NCBI GenBank assembly: GCA_003024785.1
Contig: PUQB01000141.1
Coordinates: forward strand, 273,476-337,475
Reading direction: 5' to 3'
DNA: 64,000 nucleotides
DNA from: Selaginella tamariscina
Taxonomy: Eukaryota > Streptophyta > Lycopodiopsida > Selaginellales > Selaginellaceae
Of this stretch, positions 1 through 12,255 are shown in pieces. The notes under the pieces are model-generated. The model worked only from the letters and a program-made list of their open reading frames with translations, made no database searches and was not told the DNA's origin. Position 1 is the stretch's first letter. Every line of letters begins with the position of its first letter. Made by a program: the position numbers and the translations under genes.

Positions 1-90
1 TTGACCCATATAACAAGTCGAAGTTGAAAAGTTAGCAATACTCCTTCTTGAGTTGATCAACAACTGCAACACGACGATCATCTGATGGGT

Positions 91-357
91 CTAGAGAAGA
101 AAAGGAAGAGCATGAAGGGAAAATGGTTGGAAGTAGGGGTGAGAAAAAGTGATGGAAGCAAAGGTGGAAGCAGATGGACGAAGTGGAATAGAAGTAAGAG
201 AAATGAAAGAAAAACGAGGAAGAGTCAAACAGGGGGGAGACTTTTCAAAGTCACACTTGGCATGATTGCAAGTCAACCAATCCATACCAAGGATAAGGTG
301 AAAAGCTTGATTTGGCACCACCCATAAAAATTGAAGCTCATGCTCATGATCGTCCAC
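91..357 (-). pseudogene. retropepsin-region remnant of family M element, copy 1
   Basis: A short minus-strand open stretch carries FHLILGMDWL followed by CDFEK. This is the conserved segment near the end of Ty3/gypsy aspartic proteases, which cleave the gag-pol polyprotein. It follows gag in the expected order. The matching stretch at 19,790-20,206 belongs to the second copy of the same family. It is part of a broken element. Confidence 0.65.
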
Positions 358-732
358 ATGAACAACAATGTCAACTTCATCTCACGAACAAGCATGAGTG
401 TGTCCGTTGCCATACAGAATGAAGACTGGTTCTACCGCACAACGCAAATGAAGGCTGCAATGTGTAGCAACAGATTGAAAAATTGAGGACAAACTTGAAC
501 CTGTATCCACCAACACTGAAAGGAATAGAACGTGGCATGTGATTAAATCGAGCTTGAAAAGTGAAGACCAGACGATTTGGTGCCGAGTGAACCCCTTGAT
601 GATACTCCCAAAAGAAAGACGGAGGGGTCACTAATTTATTCGCACGGACCCTCCTTTACTTGTGCGATTCATCGTTTCCCGGAAGATCCACCACATCAAA
701 CCTTCCACTGTAGCAGCACCAACCGGACGTTG

Positions 733-1583
733 TTAACGCCATGGCCTCCACCCTGGAAATGTGTGACGCCAATCGGGAAACCGTTGACAACGCTGATACG
801 TGTGTTCAACCTCATCACATGCCCAACAACGAACTGCACATCCACGTCCTTGTCCATGGGCCCAACCTTGTGCTGGTACACGAGCGGCAATAGCCTCAAT
901 CTCCATCGGAGCAGTTGCATCCCCAACATGAAGTGGAACGAGAGCACGTGAAGGTGCAAGTGGGAGAGGTGATGACTCATAATGTTGTGCCAGCCTCAAA
1001 GCATCGTCAAGAGTCACTGGAGTTAGTGCATGCACAAGCCCCACGACGTCTTGACGAAGTGCTGGCCACAACATACCTAACTTGATGCGTTCTGATATGT
1101 TAGATTTTGCACGCAGCAAAAGGCTTTGAAAGTGAATGCCAAACTGCATCATCGACTCAGATGGCTCCTGGAATACGATGCAACTGCTAAAAAGCATCGT
1201 CATAGTCGTCCGCATGCCCAAATGCATGTTTGAAGAATATACTCCAATCTCCATGAGTTGCAATCTAGACCATTGTACCATTGCAACACCGTCCCTTGAA
1301 GACAAGTAGGAAACTCACACAAACACTGAGCACCGTCCCATGAATGATATGTGGCAACCACAGTGAAGTGGTCAAACCAATGGCACACATCATCTCCAGG
1401 ATTTCCGCAAAAGAAATCCGGCCGAACGCGGGGGTTTGCAACATGAGCAGGAGGAGTACCCTGGGCTGTGAATGTTGCCATCAGCTGAGAGTGATTATTC
1501 AATTGCATACGCATGGCATCCAACAATTGCATGAGTAATTGCTCCACAGACAAAGAATTTGCATGTTGTGAATCCATGAACAA
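733..1583 (-). pseudogene. gag region of family M Ty3-type element, copy 1
   Basis: Two overlapping open stretches encode Ty3-type gag sequence. The N-terminal part has the capsid-like pattern PDFFCGNPGDDVCHWF followed by LQWYNGL. The C-terminal part ends in a zinc knuckle, C-x2-C-x4-H-x4-C (CWACDEVEHTYQRC), which binds nucleic acid in the family. The region lies directly downstream of the LTR and primer-binding-like site on the minus strand, as expected for gag. It is a fossil with interrupted frames and is unlikely to be functional. Confidence 0.7.
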
Positions 1584-1700
1584 AGAAAAGAAAAATCTAC
1601 AAGAAAAAAATAGATCTAGATAATGGAAAAGCTAGATCTAAGAAGACAAAGAAAATCAATAAAGAAACAAATTCGAGCACTCCGTAGGGACAATTAGAGG

Positions 1701-1719
1701 TGCCTTTCACCTCCACCAA
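1701..1719 (-). other. Probable primer-binding site of family M element
   Basis: Directly inside the LTR end, the minus strand reads TTGGTGGAGGTGAAAGG. Apart from the first T it is complementary to a tRNA 3' end finishing CACCUCCACCA. A decayed equivalent is visible next to the LTR at 21,374. The tRNA species was not determined. Confidence 0.5.
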
Positions 1720-1877
1720 TGTGAGAGCTCGAATATAGAAATGTGTATATCCATTAGTTCAGAAACCCTAACTTATACAAGAGCAAGTGGTTCAAATTGA
1801 ATCCAATCCGATGGCTATCAAAATCCACTACGGTAATAATAGTATGTGCACATGCATCCGTACACGTGGATCTTACA
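1720..1877 (-). repeat. LTR of family M element, copy 1 (5' LTR)
   Basis: A 158-bp segment begins TGTGAGAGCTC and ends GGATCTTACA on the plus strand, so it has TG...CA termini. It recurs at 16,828-16,988 and, more diverged, at 21,374-21,521, where the two flank one element of the same family. Next to its inner end (1701-1719) the minus strand reads TGGTGGAGGTG, a good tRNA primer-binding-site candidate because it starts TGG. The LTR is unusually short for a plant Ty3 element. Confidence 0.75.
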
Positions 1878-2069
1878 AGTTTATATATATTATTGTTTAG
1901 GGTTTAAGGTATATTCTTAGGGTTTCAAGGTAGTGGAGGAGAGGTGGCAAAAGATTTGAGAACAATGGCATCACAGATTCATAAATCCACTCTCACAAGA
2001 AGGCCAGAAAGTGTGGTGGTGTAAGAAGATGCGGCGATGCAAATAGGGTTTAAAGGCGGCGGTGTAGCA

Positions 2070-2925
2070 AGGTTAAATCTCTCTCTCATACACACACTCT
2101 TGTATATACATACATATATATGTGTGTGTATTTGTATTATTTAATTTATTTATTTATCTCTTGCACACACCCCCTCCCCCTATATACATATATAATATAT
2201 GTTTATAATTTATTTATCTATCTCTCGCACACTATACATACATTATATATATGTGTGTGTGTGTGTATTTGTATACTATAGTTTATTTATCTATCTCTTG
2301 CACACACCTGTATATACATATACATATATATATGTGTGTGTGTATCTATATTATATTTTATTTATCCATCTCTTGCGCACACACGCACGCTCCTGTATAT
2401 ACATATACATATATATGTGTGTGTGTCTGTAAAATTTAATTTATTTATCTATCTCTCGCACACATACGCACACTCCTGTATATACATATACATATATAGG
2501 TGTTTATCTGTATAATTAATATATTTATCTATCTCTTGCAGACACACGCACACTCATGTATATACATATACATATATATATATGTGTGTATTTGTATACT
2601 ATCTGTATAATTTTATTTATTTATGTATCTCTCTCACGACACACACACACCTATATTTACATATACATATATATGTGTATATTTGTATAATTATTTATTT
2701 ATTTATTTTACACACAACACTCAAACTGTATGTGTATGTACCTGTGTATTTGTATATATATAATAACTTTATCTCTCTCAAACACTACTCTTGAATGTAT
2801 ATGTATGTGTGTATTTGTATATATGTAATTTCTTTATCTCTCTCTCACACACACAACTGTATATATACATGTTTATCTATATTTTATAAGTTCTTTATAT
2901 TTCTCTTTTTATCACACACACACAC
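2070..2925. repeat. TA/CA-rich minisatellite, about 10 units of 75-90 bp
   Basis: The units share the order CTCTCTC or CTCTTGC, CACACACA, TGTATATACATATACATATATATGTG in part, TGTATTTGTAT, then AATTTATTTATTTAT. Unit starts are near 2082, 2157, 2221, 2296, 2370, 2452, 2534, 2629 and 2840. Several short open frames here are read through the microsatellite and are not genes. Confidence 0.85.
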
Positions 2926-2929
2926 ATGC

Positions 2930-4100
2930 TTGAGGCAAAGAAGTGGTGACGGAATTAATCCTATCACCCCTTCCCTGCCTAGTGGGTGGGATTAATCCCA
3001 CCCACCACTCTCTGAGACAGAGAAGGGTGGCTGGATTAATCCTACCACCCTTCCCTGCCTCTTATAAGGGTGGCCAGATTAATCTTGCCACCCCTTCCTT
3101 GCCTCCTAAAAGGGTGGCTGGATTAATCTCGCCACCCCTTGCCTTCTAGAAGGGGTGGCCGGATTAATCCCCCCCTTTCCCACCACTCTCTAAGATGGAG
3201 AAGGGTAGCGAGATTAATCCCACCACACTATATATGAATGTATCTGCATATTAGTATATATAAGTTCTTTATCTCTTTCTTGTACATGTGTACATATAAT
3301 TTCTTCATCTCTCTTTCACACACACACATTCTAGGAGGCATGGTTGTGGTGGCAGGATTAATCCTGCCACCCCTTCCTTGCCTCCTAAAATGGTGGGTGA
3401 AATTAATCCTGTCAACTTCTCTCTTAGATGGAAAAGGGTGGCGGGATTGTATGTAAATGTAATTGTGTAGAAGTATATATAAGTTATTTATCTTTTTACA
3501 TGTAGTGTATCTATATATTATAATTCATTTATCTCTCTTTCTCACACACACATGTTATATATATGTATGTATATGTATATTACAATTTCTATATATCTCT
3601 CTCTCACACACATAAATTCAAGGAGATAGGGAAGCGGTGGCGGGATTAATCCTGCCACCCCTTCCCTGCCTCTTAGAAATGGTGGGCGAGATTAATCTCG
3701 CAATCATGTATGTGAATGTACTTGTGTATTAGTATATATAAGTGCTTATCTCCTCTTATTACTTCTATAATCTTATTATAATATTTTGAGTGAAACCCAA
3801 TAAATCCTGTAAAACTGTCCAAAACTCACATTTGTGATGGTGCTAAAACCGAATGATGTGCGTTTTTTGCACTATCATAAACGTGAACTTTAGACACTTA
3901 ATCCTGCCCACTTCTCTTTGAGACGACGAAGGGTGTATGTGAATGTACTAGTGTATTAATATATATAAGTTTTTTTATCTCTCTCTCTCACACACACACA
4001 TTTATATATGTACATGTTTATTTATATATTATAATTCCTCCTGTTTTTAGGCCTGGCGAGATTAATCGATTATTCTTCTAATTGGGCTTGGCGAGATTAA
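2930..4100. repeat. Array of palindromic GGATTAATCC modules
   Basis: About a dozen modules of 40-50 bp contain GGATTAATCC flanked by GGTGG/CCACC, joined by CCTTCCCTGCCTCCTAAAA-type linkers (for example near 2955, 2990, 3032, 3078, 3120, 3163, 3212, 3354, 3400, 3644 and 3690). One module (3348-3371) is a perfect 24-bp palindrome with half-site GGTGGCAGGATT. Another at 3636-3659 differs by one base. CA/CT microsatellites of the preceding array type are interspersed. No coding potential was seen. Confidence 0.8.
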
Positions 4101-4349
4101 TCCACCATCTAATTAGTCTGACCATTTTAGAGAAAAATATTTATAAACCCTGTAAAGTTTTAATAGTGTATTTGTATATTCAAGTTTATATAAGTGTGTG
4201 TGCATTTTTATAAAATTGTATTCATACTGTAATACTGTGCAGAAAGGCGGCTTAATCAAACAAAATGATTCAGCCATTAGTATGGAATCGTTTTCAGATT
4301 CTAGGTAAGAACTAAAATAAAATCTTATATACTCGGACATCGAGAACTT

Positions 4350-7300
4350 ATGATTTTTATATTCACATGTGGTATTGAGGTGACATTAAAGACAAGAGGA
4401 GGAAATAAGATGGGCATGGGGATTCTGGAATTGACTTGGCCATATTTTAAAATAAATAAGAAGCGCATTGGATCAATTATGATTGCTATCAAATTAATCT
4501 CTGTCACATCATGTGGACAAACAAAACAATGGAAAGTAGATTCAATAATCAGGCATCCGAGGGTAGGTTGCAAACCGAGATTGAACGATGCTCAAAATAT
4601 ATATCTCATTTCATCTAATGTAACATTCTCAGATCTGGAGGAGGTCAGATACGACTTGAACCTCGAGTGGTTGTGCCGGCTTGTTGATTACAACGTTCAT
4701 GTTTTCACTAATGATGTCAAGCGTGGAAATCTTCTTCAATTAAACGAAAGCCCATCTATGGAGGGTATATGGCTAGATGTCTTCTTTGAGGATCTGAATA
4801 CCCATCGAGTAGGTGTATTCATAGCAGATATTTCTTCACAATAAAGAAGATTCAAATGAAGCAATCGTCTTAACTGTTATTGAAGAAGAACACAACAACA
4901 TTATTAGGGAGATTGAGAGGGTAGCTTAGTCCCAAGTTCTTTACTGATCATGTTCATTTTGCTTGGGAATCTTTAGAGGCTGGAAGAATGTGTCAAGAAC
5001 ACTAGAACAACTGTAGTCGGGGCTCACACATCTTGATTATGACCATAAAAGAAAGTCTCATGTCATTCTGTCAGTTGCACCAGTGACATCCCATGCTACA
5101 ATAAGTCATAAGTAAATGATGTTGGATGACAAGATTTACGAGTGTGGGGTTAAGTATTGTAGTATTAACCCTAACTTCAATTATAGGCCACTCAACCAAG
5201 AACATGTAGTTGAGCTCATGGAGAAGATGAAGGACGACAATTTTTACACCATTCTACATAATGCCGTTTTGTGCCCATACTATGAAAGAAAGAAAGGGAC
5301 TAAGATAGTATGGGTGACAACACCATAACAAATCGCAAAGATCCAGATGGAGTGTAAAAAATCAATAAAGTACTACATCATTAGTACCAACACATTATAA
5401 TGGCAGCCCGATGACTCCCAGATGAACACAATAAGAAAATGATGGTAATGAAACTTTTCGAGCATACCCATGAGAAGCTGACAAAAAGATTGACTTTTTT
5501 AACTAAGCCAAATCTCATAACCGAGCAGTACCATAAGCTATTTGTAGAGTGGGACGCTACAAACACCAACCACTACAACAACAAATATGGGAGAAGTTCA
5601 AACATAAGCGATCCATGTGGATAACTCTTGGGTGGCTACAAAAAGCTATTGCAAGGAGAAAACAAAGTGCAGAATACAGAGTAAGAAAATTCTTGGCAGG
5701 ATTTATCTCGCCAGTATATTAATTTTTTAATTATTCCATATGTAAAGAGCCAAAGAAATTGCAACAGTTGATTTTGCCCAGGTGGGCATGAAGAAAACAT
5801 CCTTCATATTATGCTGATTTCTTGTCTCGAGGACAAGGTCTTCGATAAATGGGTGGGGATCATGGAATCGTTTGCAAAAGGAACACTAAAAAAAAAGCAA
5901 ATAAGTGAAGAGGAGCCCTCAGAGAAGTCTGCAAAAAAACCTAGTAAGATGCTCAAGGCTAAGTTTGTCCAACCTATGAAAGATGTAGACAACAACTTTA
6001 AGCTCACATGGTTGAAGCCTCTGAACAGAACCACAGTAGAGGAGATGGATATGTTAGCTAATTTGGTGGCTGATGGTAAACTACAATTTAACAACAACAA
6101 CCCCACCTCTCCTTTTCATCTCAAAGCAATGGAGCTAAAAACGATCAAACACTTTAAAGAATATACTGACATAAACTGGGTTGGACCTCGGCTCCAACAT
6201 ACAAAGGTCAGTAAATATTTGTAGGTGACAAACAATGATATGTTTGTCGGGTAAACCAATTGGAAGATATGGGCAAGAATCTATTGCATGCCAACACGAG
6301 AAAGGAGAACATCACCATAATGCCTTCTCTTATGGCAGTCCTTTAACAATGGAGAACGAGTTGAACTTGATAAAGGAGGGCACTACGAATCATGACAAGC
6401 CTTACAGATATTTATTGTCGGATTCGGAGACTTTATGGAGTAACATCACTACCTGCAGAAAACCATTTCAAATGTCCGTGATAGATCGGCAGGTGTTAAA
6501 AAATCCTTCTTTAGAAAAGGCACTAGAAGATTTGGTGGAGAAGCTTAGCTGTGCAAGCATGTACAGAGAAGGTATTTATTATTTAATTCTTGCACACTTA
6601 CCTGATACCTTTGTCTTCAGGTATTTATTTCTTGATTTTTGCTCATGTCACCGATACTTTGCCTTCATCTTTGCTAAGAAGAACAAACATTATTAGACTG
6701 GATTTTACATGAACGATGCTGATCCCCCAGGTGCATTGATACGGTTGTTCACTTGGTTGTTAGGAATGCACCAAATAATTTTAAACTTCTAAATGACTAG
6801 CAGGCATCTGTTTTTGCTCCAACAGGCCTGAACCTCCATCCAATACATTGATAGTTGAGAGGGATGTATTCGGCAATGTATATTATCTAAACATTACAAG
6901 TCAGGCTACATGCTGCATCGTCAACTTAATCAGGGGTCCTCATAATGATGCATGGGCTTTTAACTATTACACTAAGGGTTTTGTCTTGAAGGAGTGTTAA
7001 CTTCAGGATACATGTGTGTTTGCCGTTAAAAAGGATAAGAACTTGAACAAGTGGATAGAAAGGTTCTTAACTGACTACCCCAATAAACCTATATATGAGT
7101 ATTTGGGAAAGTTCCCTCCCAAGAAGTGCAACATCTCTAAAGAGGAATCCGGTTCAATATCCGAGTTTGAAGACGATCTTGAACCAGATATCACACTGAA
7201 AGTTATCTCAAGGAGCACAAACATTTAATTACTCCACTGAGCATGGAAACATCAACAAAAGAAGTGGAAGATGTTGAACAATTTTTCAAGTGGCTAAAAC

Positions 7301-7356
7301 CTTCTTTGCCTAGCCCAGAAAGTAACAGTGACGATAAATTGTTAATGAGTTATTAA
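4350..7356 (+). pseudogene. Long decayed coding relic, unrecognised
   Basis: A plus-strand string of open stretches (4350-4844, 5116-5328, 5811-6224, 6235-6696, 7016-7228 and a last one ending at 7356) has protein-like composition with charged and hydrophobic alternation, unlike the AT-rich flanks. In-frame stops and frame changes separate the pieces, for example a TAA just before 7016 and a frame change near 7210. The C-terminus reads EQFFKWLKPSLPSPESNSDD. One piece near 5160 has the pattern INPNFNYRPLNQEHVVELMEK, which loosely resembles a ParB-type N-terminal motif (R-P-L...H-V..L). That is too weak for a call. It could be a transposon-encoded protein or a dead host gene. No terminal repeats were found around it. 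Confidence 0.5.
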
Positions 7357-8554
7357 AGTAATAAATAGTTGTAAATGAGTGTAACATAAGACATTTTTGT
7401 ATATTTCGTGTATATGTACATAAAATAAATTCTCAAGTACTAATGAAGCTTTTAGTTCAAACATGGGTCACACATTAACAAGGTAAATAGTATATCTTGG
7501 TAATTATGAGGCTAGCTAACAATCATTTTACAGATGTAATAAGGTGATTGGTTACTTAGATCTATATAAGCATGTGGTTGACATATAAGCCAGTAGTGAT
7601 GTGGAAGTGCAAACCCCACACTTTGTTGGACAAAGCAACCAAAAACCTAAATCATACTTTGATTGTTGCAAGGATCTTAAAAAACTAATGATCATCCTCA
7701 TTACTCTAGATGTCATATAGCTAGCCTATTTGGATAGGTCGAATTATCGACATATCTAAAGTCTTCACAAAAAACAATATGGTAAAGGTTGCATAATTTA
7801 AACTGCAAAAAAAGGCAACATGAAAAAAAGAGTGAAAGGTATAATGGATGCCTAGAGAAAACATGGTCTCTTAATCATAAAAACCCAATATGTTTTATAA
7901 ATGTTAAATCTATTCGATATGGATGGATGTCAAGAAGCATTGATAAAGTCACAATCAACAAAACTATAAGAAAATAAATGTCTTCTGAAGCTTAAAGCAA
8001 TTACAAAATATAGTATATTTAATATTCATAATTATAAAGAACTCATAATAGTACCAAATTTCTTCCTTAACTATATACATTTATAAAAAGTTTGCATATA
8101 GAATTTTGTATATATATATTATTACTAATACAAATTATTAATTAATGTTATATTTAAATATTAATATTTTAATAACAACATAAATATTTATATAATGTAC
8201 CTCTCATGCTCTTTATAACATTTATATTAAGCCCATACAATCTTAAATATAATAAATTATATAACTTAATACCTTTTACTTTTATAATGTTATCAATTTT
8301 TTGTCCACTAACGTATAATTTATTAAAGGGTCAATTACAAAAATAGAATATATAATTCTAATATATAATAATATATATTAGAATAATTATATAAATATTT
8401 ATATAATAATTATATAAATAAATAATATATAATAACAAAATATATATTCTAAAGAATTTCTTTCTTTAAATATATATTTTTAAAGAATATACATTTAATA
8501 TTAAAAATTGCTAATTAAATCATTAAAATTACTTATTAAGAAATGGGACTATAG

Positions 8555-8745
8555 ACATGTCCATTTTAGTTACAACATACATCAATGTTCTATTACACAT
8601 CTTGTCCTATTTGTACAATCTCTAGTAACATATAAATAATATAACTAGAGTCATTGAAAGAGCACAAAGTAATTTATATTGTCATTTTATATAGTTTACA
8701 ATTTCATGTGATTATAAATGTTATATTATTAAAAATATGCACTTT
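8555..8745 (+). repeat. Dispersed AT-rich repeat, segment 1 (copy a)
   Basis: About 190 bp starting near AATGTTCTATTACACATC recur at 33,095-33,275 in the same orientation with few differences. Both contain ACTAGAGTC and end in AAAAATATGCACTT. The nature is unknown; no open frame or terminal repeat was seen. Confidence 0.75.
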
Positions 8746-9049
8746 TTAAAGTCCTTACTTTTGAGCCACAAACTATTGTTCTACAACTATGGAAGCATCA
8801 TAATAAAACAATAACATTAGATTTTAAATCACACATGGTTACCTTTTTGGGATACATATTAGTCTAGAGCACACAATTTTCTTATTGATTTTGTTAAAAG
8901 AGAAAGATGGCAAAAGTTTTACATATGAATCATTATAGGTAGTAAATTTATTTTCAGTTTGGATTCCTTGCTTTAATGGGTCAATGTTATAAGTGATCAC
9001 CTCTTTTCCTTATCTAGTACAAGGTTGCTTAAATCTTATAAATAAAGTG

Positions 9050-9960
9050 TACTTGTGCATAAACACAATTGGGTTGACTGACCTTCTAGACTAGAAAAGG
9101 ATTTAGGATAGTATTTTAAGTTGATCAAGTTTGGGTCCAACAGTAGGTGGGGGTGGCCTACTTTGGAAAATTATAGTATAGGAGTAGATTGTAACAGTCA
9201 AGGAGATCACCCCTTTTACTTATTTAGTACGAGGTTGCTTAAAGTTTAAAAGTAAAGTGGGTTGACTGACTGACTTCCTACACTAGAAAGGGACCTAGGA
9301 TAGCACTTTAAGTTAGTTAAGTGTGGGTCCAACTGTAGGTGAGGTGGCCTACTGTGGATAATTATAGTATAAGTAGTCATGAGTGCATATAATAAGCATA
9401 TTTATTAAGATCATGAACGCAAAAAACTTTATTAAAATCATGAATGCAAAAACTTTATGAATATTATTAAGAACCTTTACTATTAAAGTAGTAGTGTATA
9501 ATGACTTTAATTGCTGGCTAGTCAATTATAAATAACATGGATAAATCACATGTTATGTATCTAGAAAACTTGTTATTTGAAAGGAAAAATAATACACTTC
9601 TTTTAAAAATTAACATGTATGAAAGACAAAAGTCATTTTTAATGAATTAATAAAATAATTTGAATTAAAATATGCTTATAGTAAGAAAATTATTATTAAG
9701 ATATTAATAAAAAAAGTGTCAAAAGATTGATTAAATAAAGAAGAAAAACAAAAAAATTGTAAAAATTATCATTTTAAAAAGATACAATATGAAAATGTAA
9801 TTATATATTACTATATATATATATATATATATATATAATAACAATGTGAGAAGACATCATGAACATTGGTGTTGATTAATTAAGTAAAGATCTAACTTAT
9901 ATAAAGATAAAAATATAACTTTAAAACTTTTATAGAGTGAACAAAATTATTTATATTACC
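9050..9960 (+). repeat. Dispersed AT-rich repeat, segment 2 (copy a) with internal duplication
   Basis: This segment aligns with 36,380-37,090 in the same order: a GGGTCCAACAGTA module, ATTATAGTATA, TTAAGAACCTT, GGAAAAATAATA, then an (AT)n tract and a following TTAGTAAA stretch. Inside this copy the module from GTTGACTGAC to GTGGCCTACT occurs twice (near 9070-9190 and 9255-9360). The same module is massively expanded at 35.0-36.4 kb. Confidence 0.7.
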
Positions 9961-10571
9961 TCTTCATTCGTGAACTTTATGTGTCTGAGGTTTACATTTT
10001 ATTTAATAACATTGATTAAACTCATAAACAAGCTTTAAGACATGTTAAAAATGAGAAGTTAATTTCTATGTTCGTTCACTTGAAGGATAACCAAGCTAAT
10101 TTATTAAATAATAAAGACAATATTGATAAAATTTAAAATTTAAAATAATCACTATCTTAAATTTAAATTCTTTTGCCACAATGACATATGAATGAATATG
10201 TATAATTCAAGTTAAATTTAAAGAAATATGATAAGAATTTAAAAAAGACACATAAAATAACATATGCAAACAAATTGCAAATTTTATTACTCTTAAACAA
10301 TGTATAGTTGCTTTAGTAACATTAGCTTTTACATGTGTGATAAGTCTAAGTACTAGTATATATCTGTACCGTAGAGGTCAAAATCCTTCCCCAGAAGGAT
10401 ACAAAGCACAAAGCTTGGAGCACCAGGCAATTTACCCCTCATTTTGTTTCACATCACGTTGACTCTATCCTGGCATGAACGCCCAAGAATTTCGAGCTCC
10501 ACAAAGACACCAAAAGGATCATCCATATTCTAGAAATAATAAATAGGTAAGTAGAAAACATTAATGTAATG

Positions 10572-11089
10572 TGTCACCCACAGGATATGAGTTACAGAAT
10601 ATGTTTATAGGATATACCTACAGAATATGGCTGTAGGATATTCCTACAAGATATCCCTACATGATTTCCTACAGGATATGTCTATAGGATATACCTACAG
10701 GATATGCCTATAGGATATTCCTATATTGCCTATAGGATATCCTAGGATATGCCTATAGGATATTCCTACAAGATATGCCTATAGGATATAGGGTCACTAT
10801 TTATAGCTCATGACTAGATTAGACTCATGACCAGATTAGCTTGGAGTTGTGAGTATAAAAGCTCCGACCTAATTGTTGTACAATTAGTTACTCATCAACC
10901 AGTCTTTCTACTATTAATCTTGTCTTGTCTTTTCTTGTCTTGTCTTGTCTTTTCCCTGCCTCCTGCTCTTGTTCTTAGTTCCTAGTTCATGTCCTGCTTC
11001 GAGTCAAGCTTCCTTGTTCTCGAAATCCTACTCACTTCCTTGTTCTCGAAATCCTACTCACTTCTTTGTTCCTGGATTGTGGCTTGACA
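10572..11089 (+). repeat. 5' LTR of family P element
   Basis: The LTR begins TGTCACCC and ends GGCTTGACA (518 bp). Its U3 side is filled with tandem 15-16-bp units of the type ATGCCTATAGGATAT and ACCTACAGGATAT. Next comes a promoter-like GAGTATAAAAGCTCC (TATA near 10,852) and a repeated TCTTGTCTTGTCT tract. It matches the 3' LTR over most of its length, with unit-number differences in the GGATAT repeats. Confidence 0.88.
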
Positions 11090-11141
11090 GTTTGACAGTA
11101 ACTGCTTTCATAGCTTTCCGATTTCCAGCTACTTTTTTTCC

Positions 11142-12133
11142 TTGATCCTTCTCCTTCGTTTTCCTCCTTTTTTCTTTTATAAATCATGGCCGATTTTGAG
11201 CAATTTCAATGCGAGCACCAAATATTGCTTCATGAGTTGGCCACTTTGCGCCAATGGTCACAGATCTGCAAGGTTCCACCAACGCAGCGCATGCAGCTGC
11301 TGCGTAGGCTCTCTCTCAAGCATCCATGATTTCCTCTCCATCGAACACTTCTTCAGAGCCGAAGATCAGCATGCTGAAAAAGTTCAATGGCAATCGTGCG
11401 ATTTCCAAGGTTCCTGAATCAGATCAGGCTTTTGATCTGCGTGCAACCACGCCGCTACTTGACTGATGCACAAAAGGTTGGCCTTTTGGCATTTCTACTA
11501 GTTGGATCTCCACGGGCTTAAGTTGCCCCTTTGTTGGAGCGTGACGACCCATTAATGGAAGACTTTGAAGGTTTTGTGGCTGCCTTTAAAGTTTGCTTTG
11601 GAGATCCCAATAAGTACCATTCCGCATGCACGAAGTTACGAAAGCTCACACAAGGATCTCGACCAGCTTCTATCTATGCATCCGAATTTTAGCAACTTTA
11701 CACGAACATTCCATGGGACGAGACTGCATTGATTGAACACTTCCATTTTGGGTTGAGGGATGACATGAAGGACCTTTTCCTTACGTTATTGGATGCCCAA
11801 ACATTAGCAGAGATTATGCAACAGGCCGTTCGCTGCAACAACTACTTGTTCGAGCGTTGTCAGAAAAAATCCCGTCAGCAGTTCCTGCAAATCATCCTAC
11901 AGCTGTCGGTATCTCCTGCGACACCTTCTGGAGTAGTTCCTATGGAGGTTGAGAAATACAAGCGTGGCTCACTTTCCACTGCTGAGAAGCAACGTCGCTG
12001 TAGTGAGAATATATGTTTGTATTGTGTGAAGACAACAAGGCGGCGCGAATGTCTTATTAAAACCAGGAAGTTCAAAACGTGTGAAATTGAAGTTGAAGTT
12101 CAGTCAAAAAACTTTAATGTTCACTTCGTCTAG
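11142..12133 (+). pseudogene. gag region of family P element
   Basis: Open stretches at 11,142-11,417 and 11,729-12,133 carry Ty3 gag features: the run IEHFHFGLRDDMKD and the following helix-rich capsid-end segment with VRCNNYLFERC. It starts shortly after the 5' LTR and precedes the protease region. In the family, gag forms the virus-like particle. Frames are interrupted; it is a fossil. Confidence 0.7.
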
Positions 12134-12255
12134 GAGCCACGAAGTTGGACGTAGGTGCAGGCTCCATTGGTGCTGCTCATACCATTCCATCACTCAAGTT
12201 TCCTGTACACATTCATCTCAATAATCGAGAGCTCAAGGAGTTTGCCCTGTTAAAC

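Larger units (their letters stand above)
1..1877 (-). mobile_element. Ty3/gypsy-type LTR retroelement, 5' part (family M, copy 1), cut by window start
   Basis: This is a minus-strand fossil running off the left edge of the window. From its 5' end it has a short LTR (1720-1877), a primer-binding-site-like stretch, a gag region (about 733-1583) with a CCHC knuckle, and a protease region (about 91-357) holding the Ty3-type phrase ILGMDWL. It belongs to the same family as the element at 16,828-21,521: the gag, protease and LTR sequences align along their length. The reading frames are interrupted several times, so it looks broken and fairly old. The reverse transcriptase and integrase parts would lie outside the window. 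The class assignment rests on the protease phrase and on the better-preserved relative. Confidence 0.8.
7357..10560. other. Very AT-rich, gene-free interval with dispersed repeats
   Basis: No coding region is supportable here. The interval holds segments of a dispersed repeat (8555-8745 and 9050-9960, listed separately), an (AT)n tract near 9814-9838 and otherwise AT-rich sequence. The short open frame at 7789-7977 lies in biased sequence and was not accepted. Confidence 0.7.

Noticed and set aside
2199-2995. Several open frames through TA/CA repeats
   Set aside because: They encode only low-complexity Tyr/Ile/Val/Cys strings that follow the minisatellite and have no start context or family.
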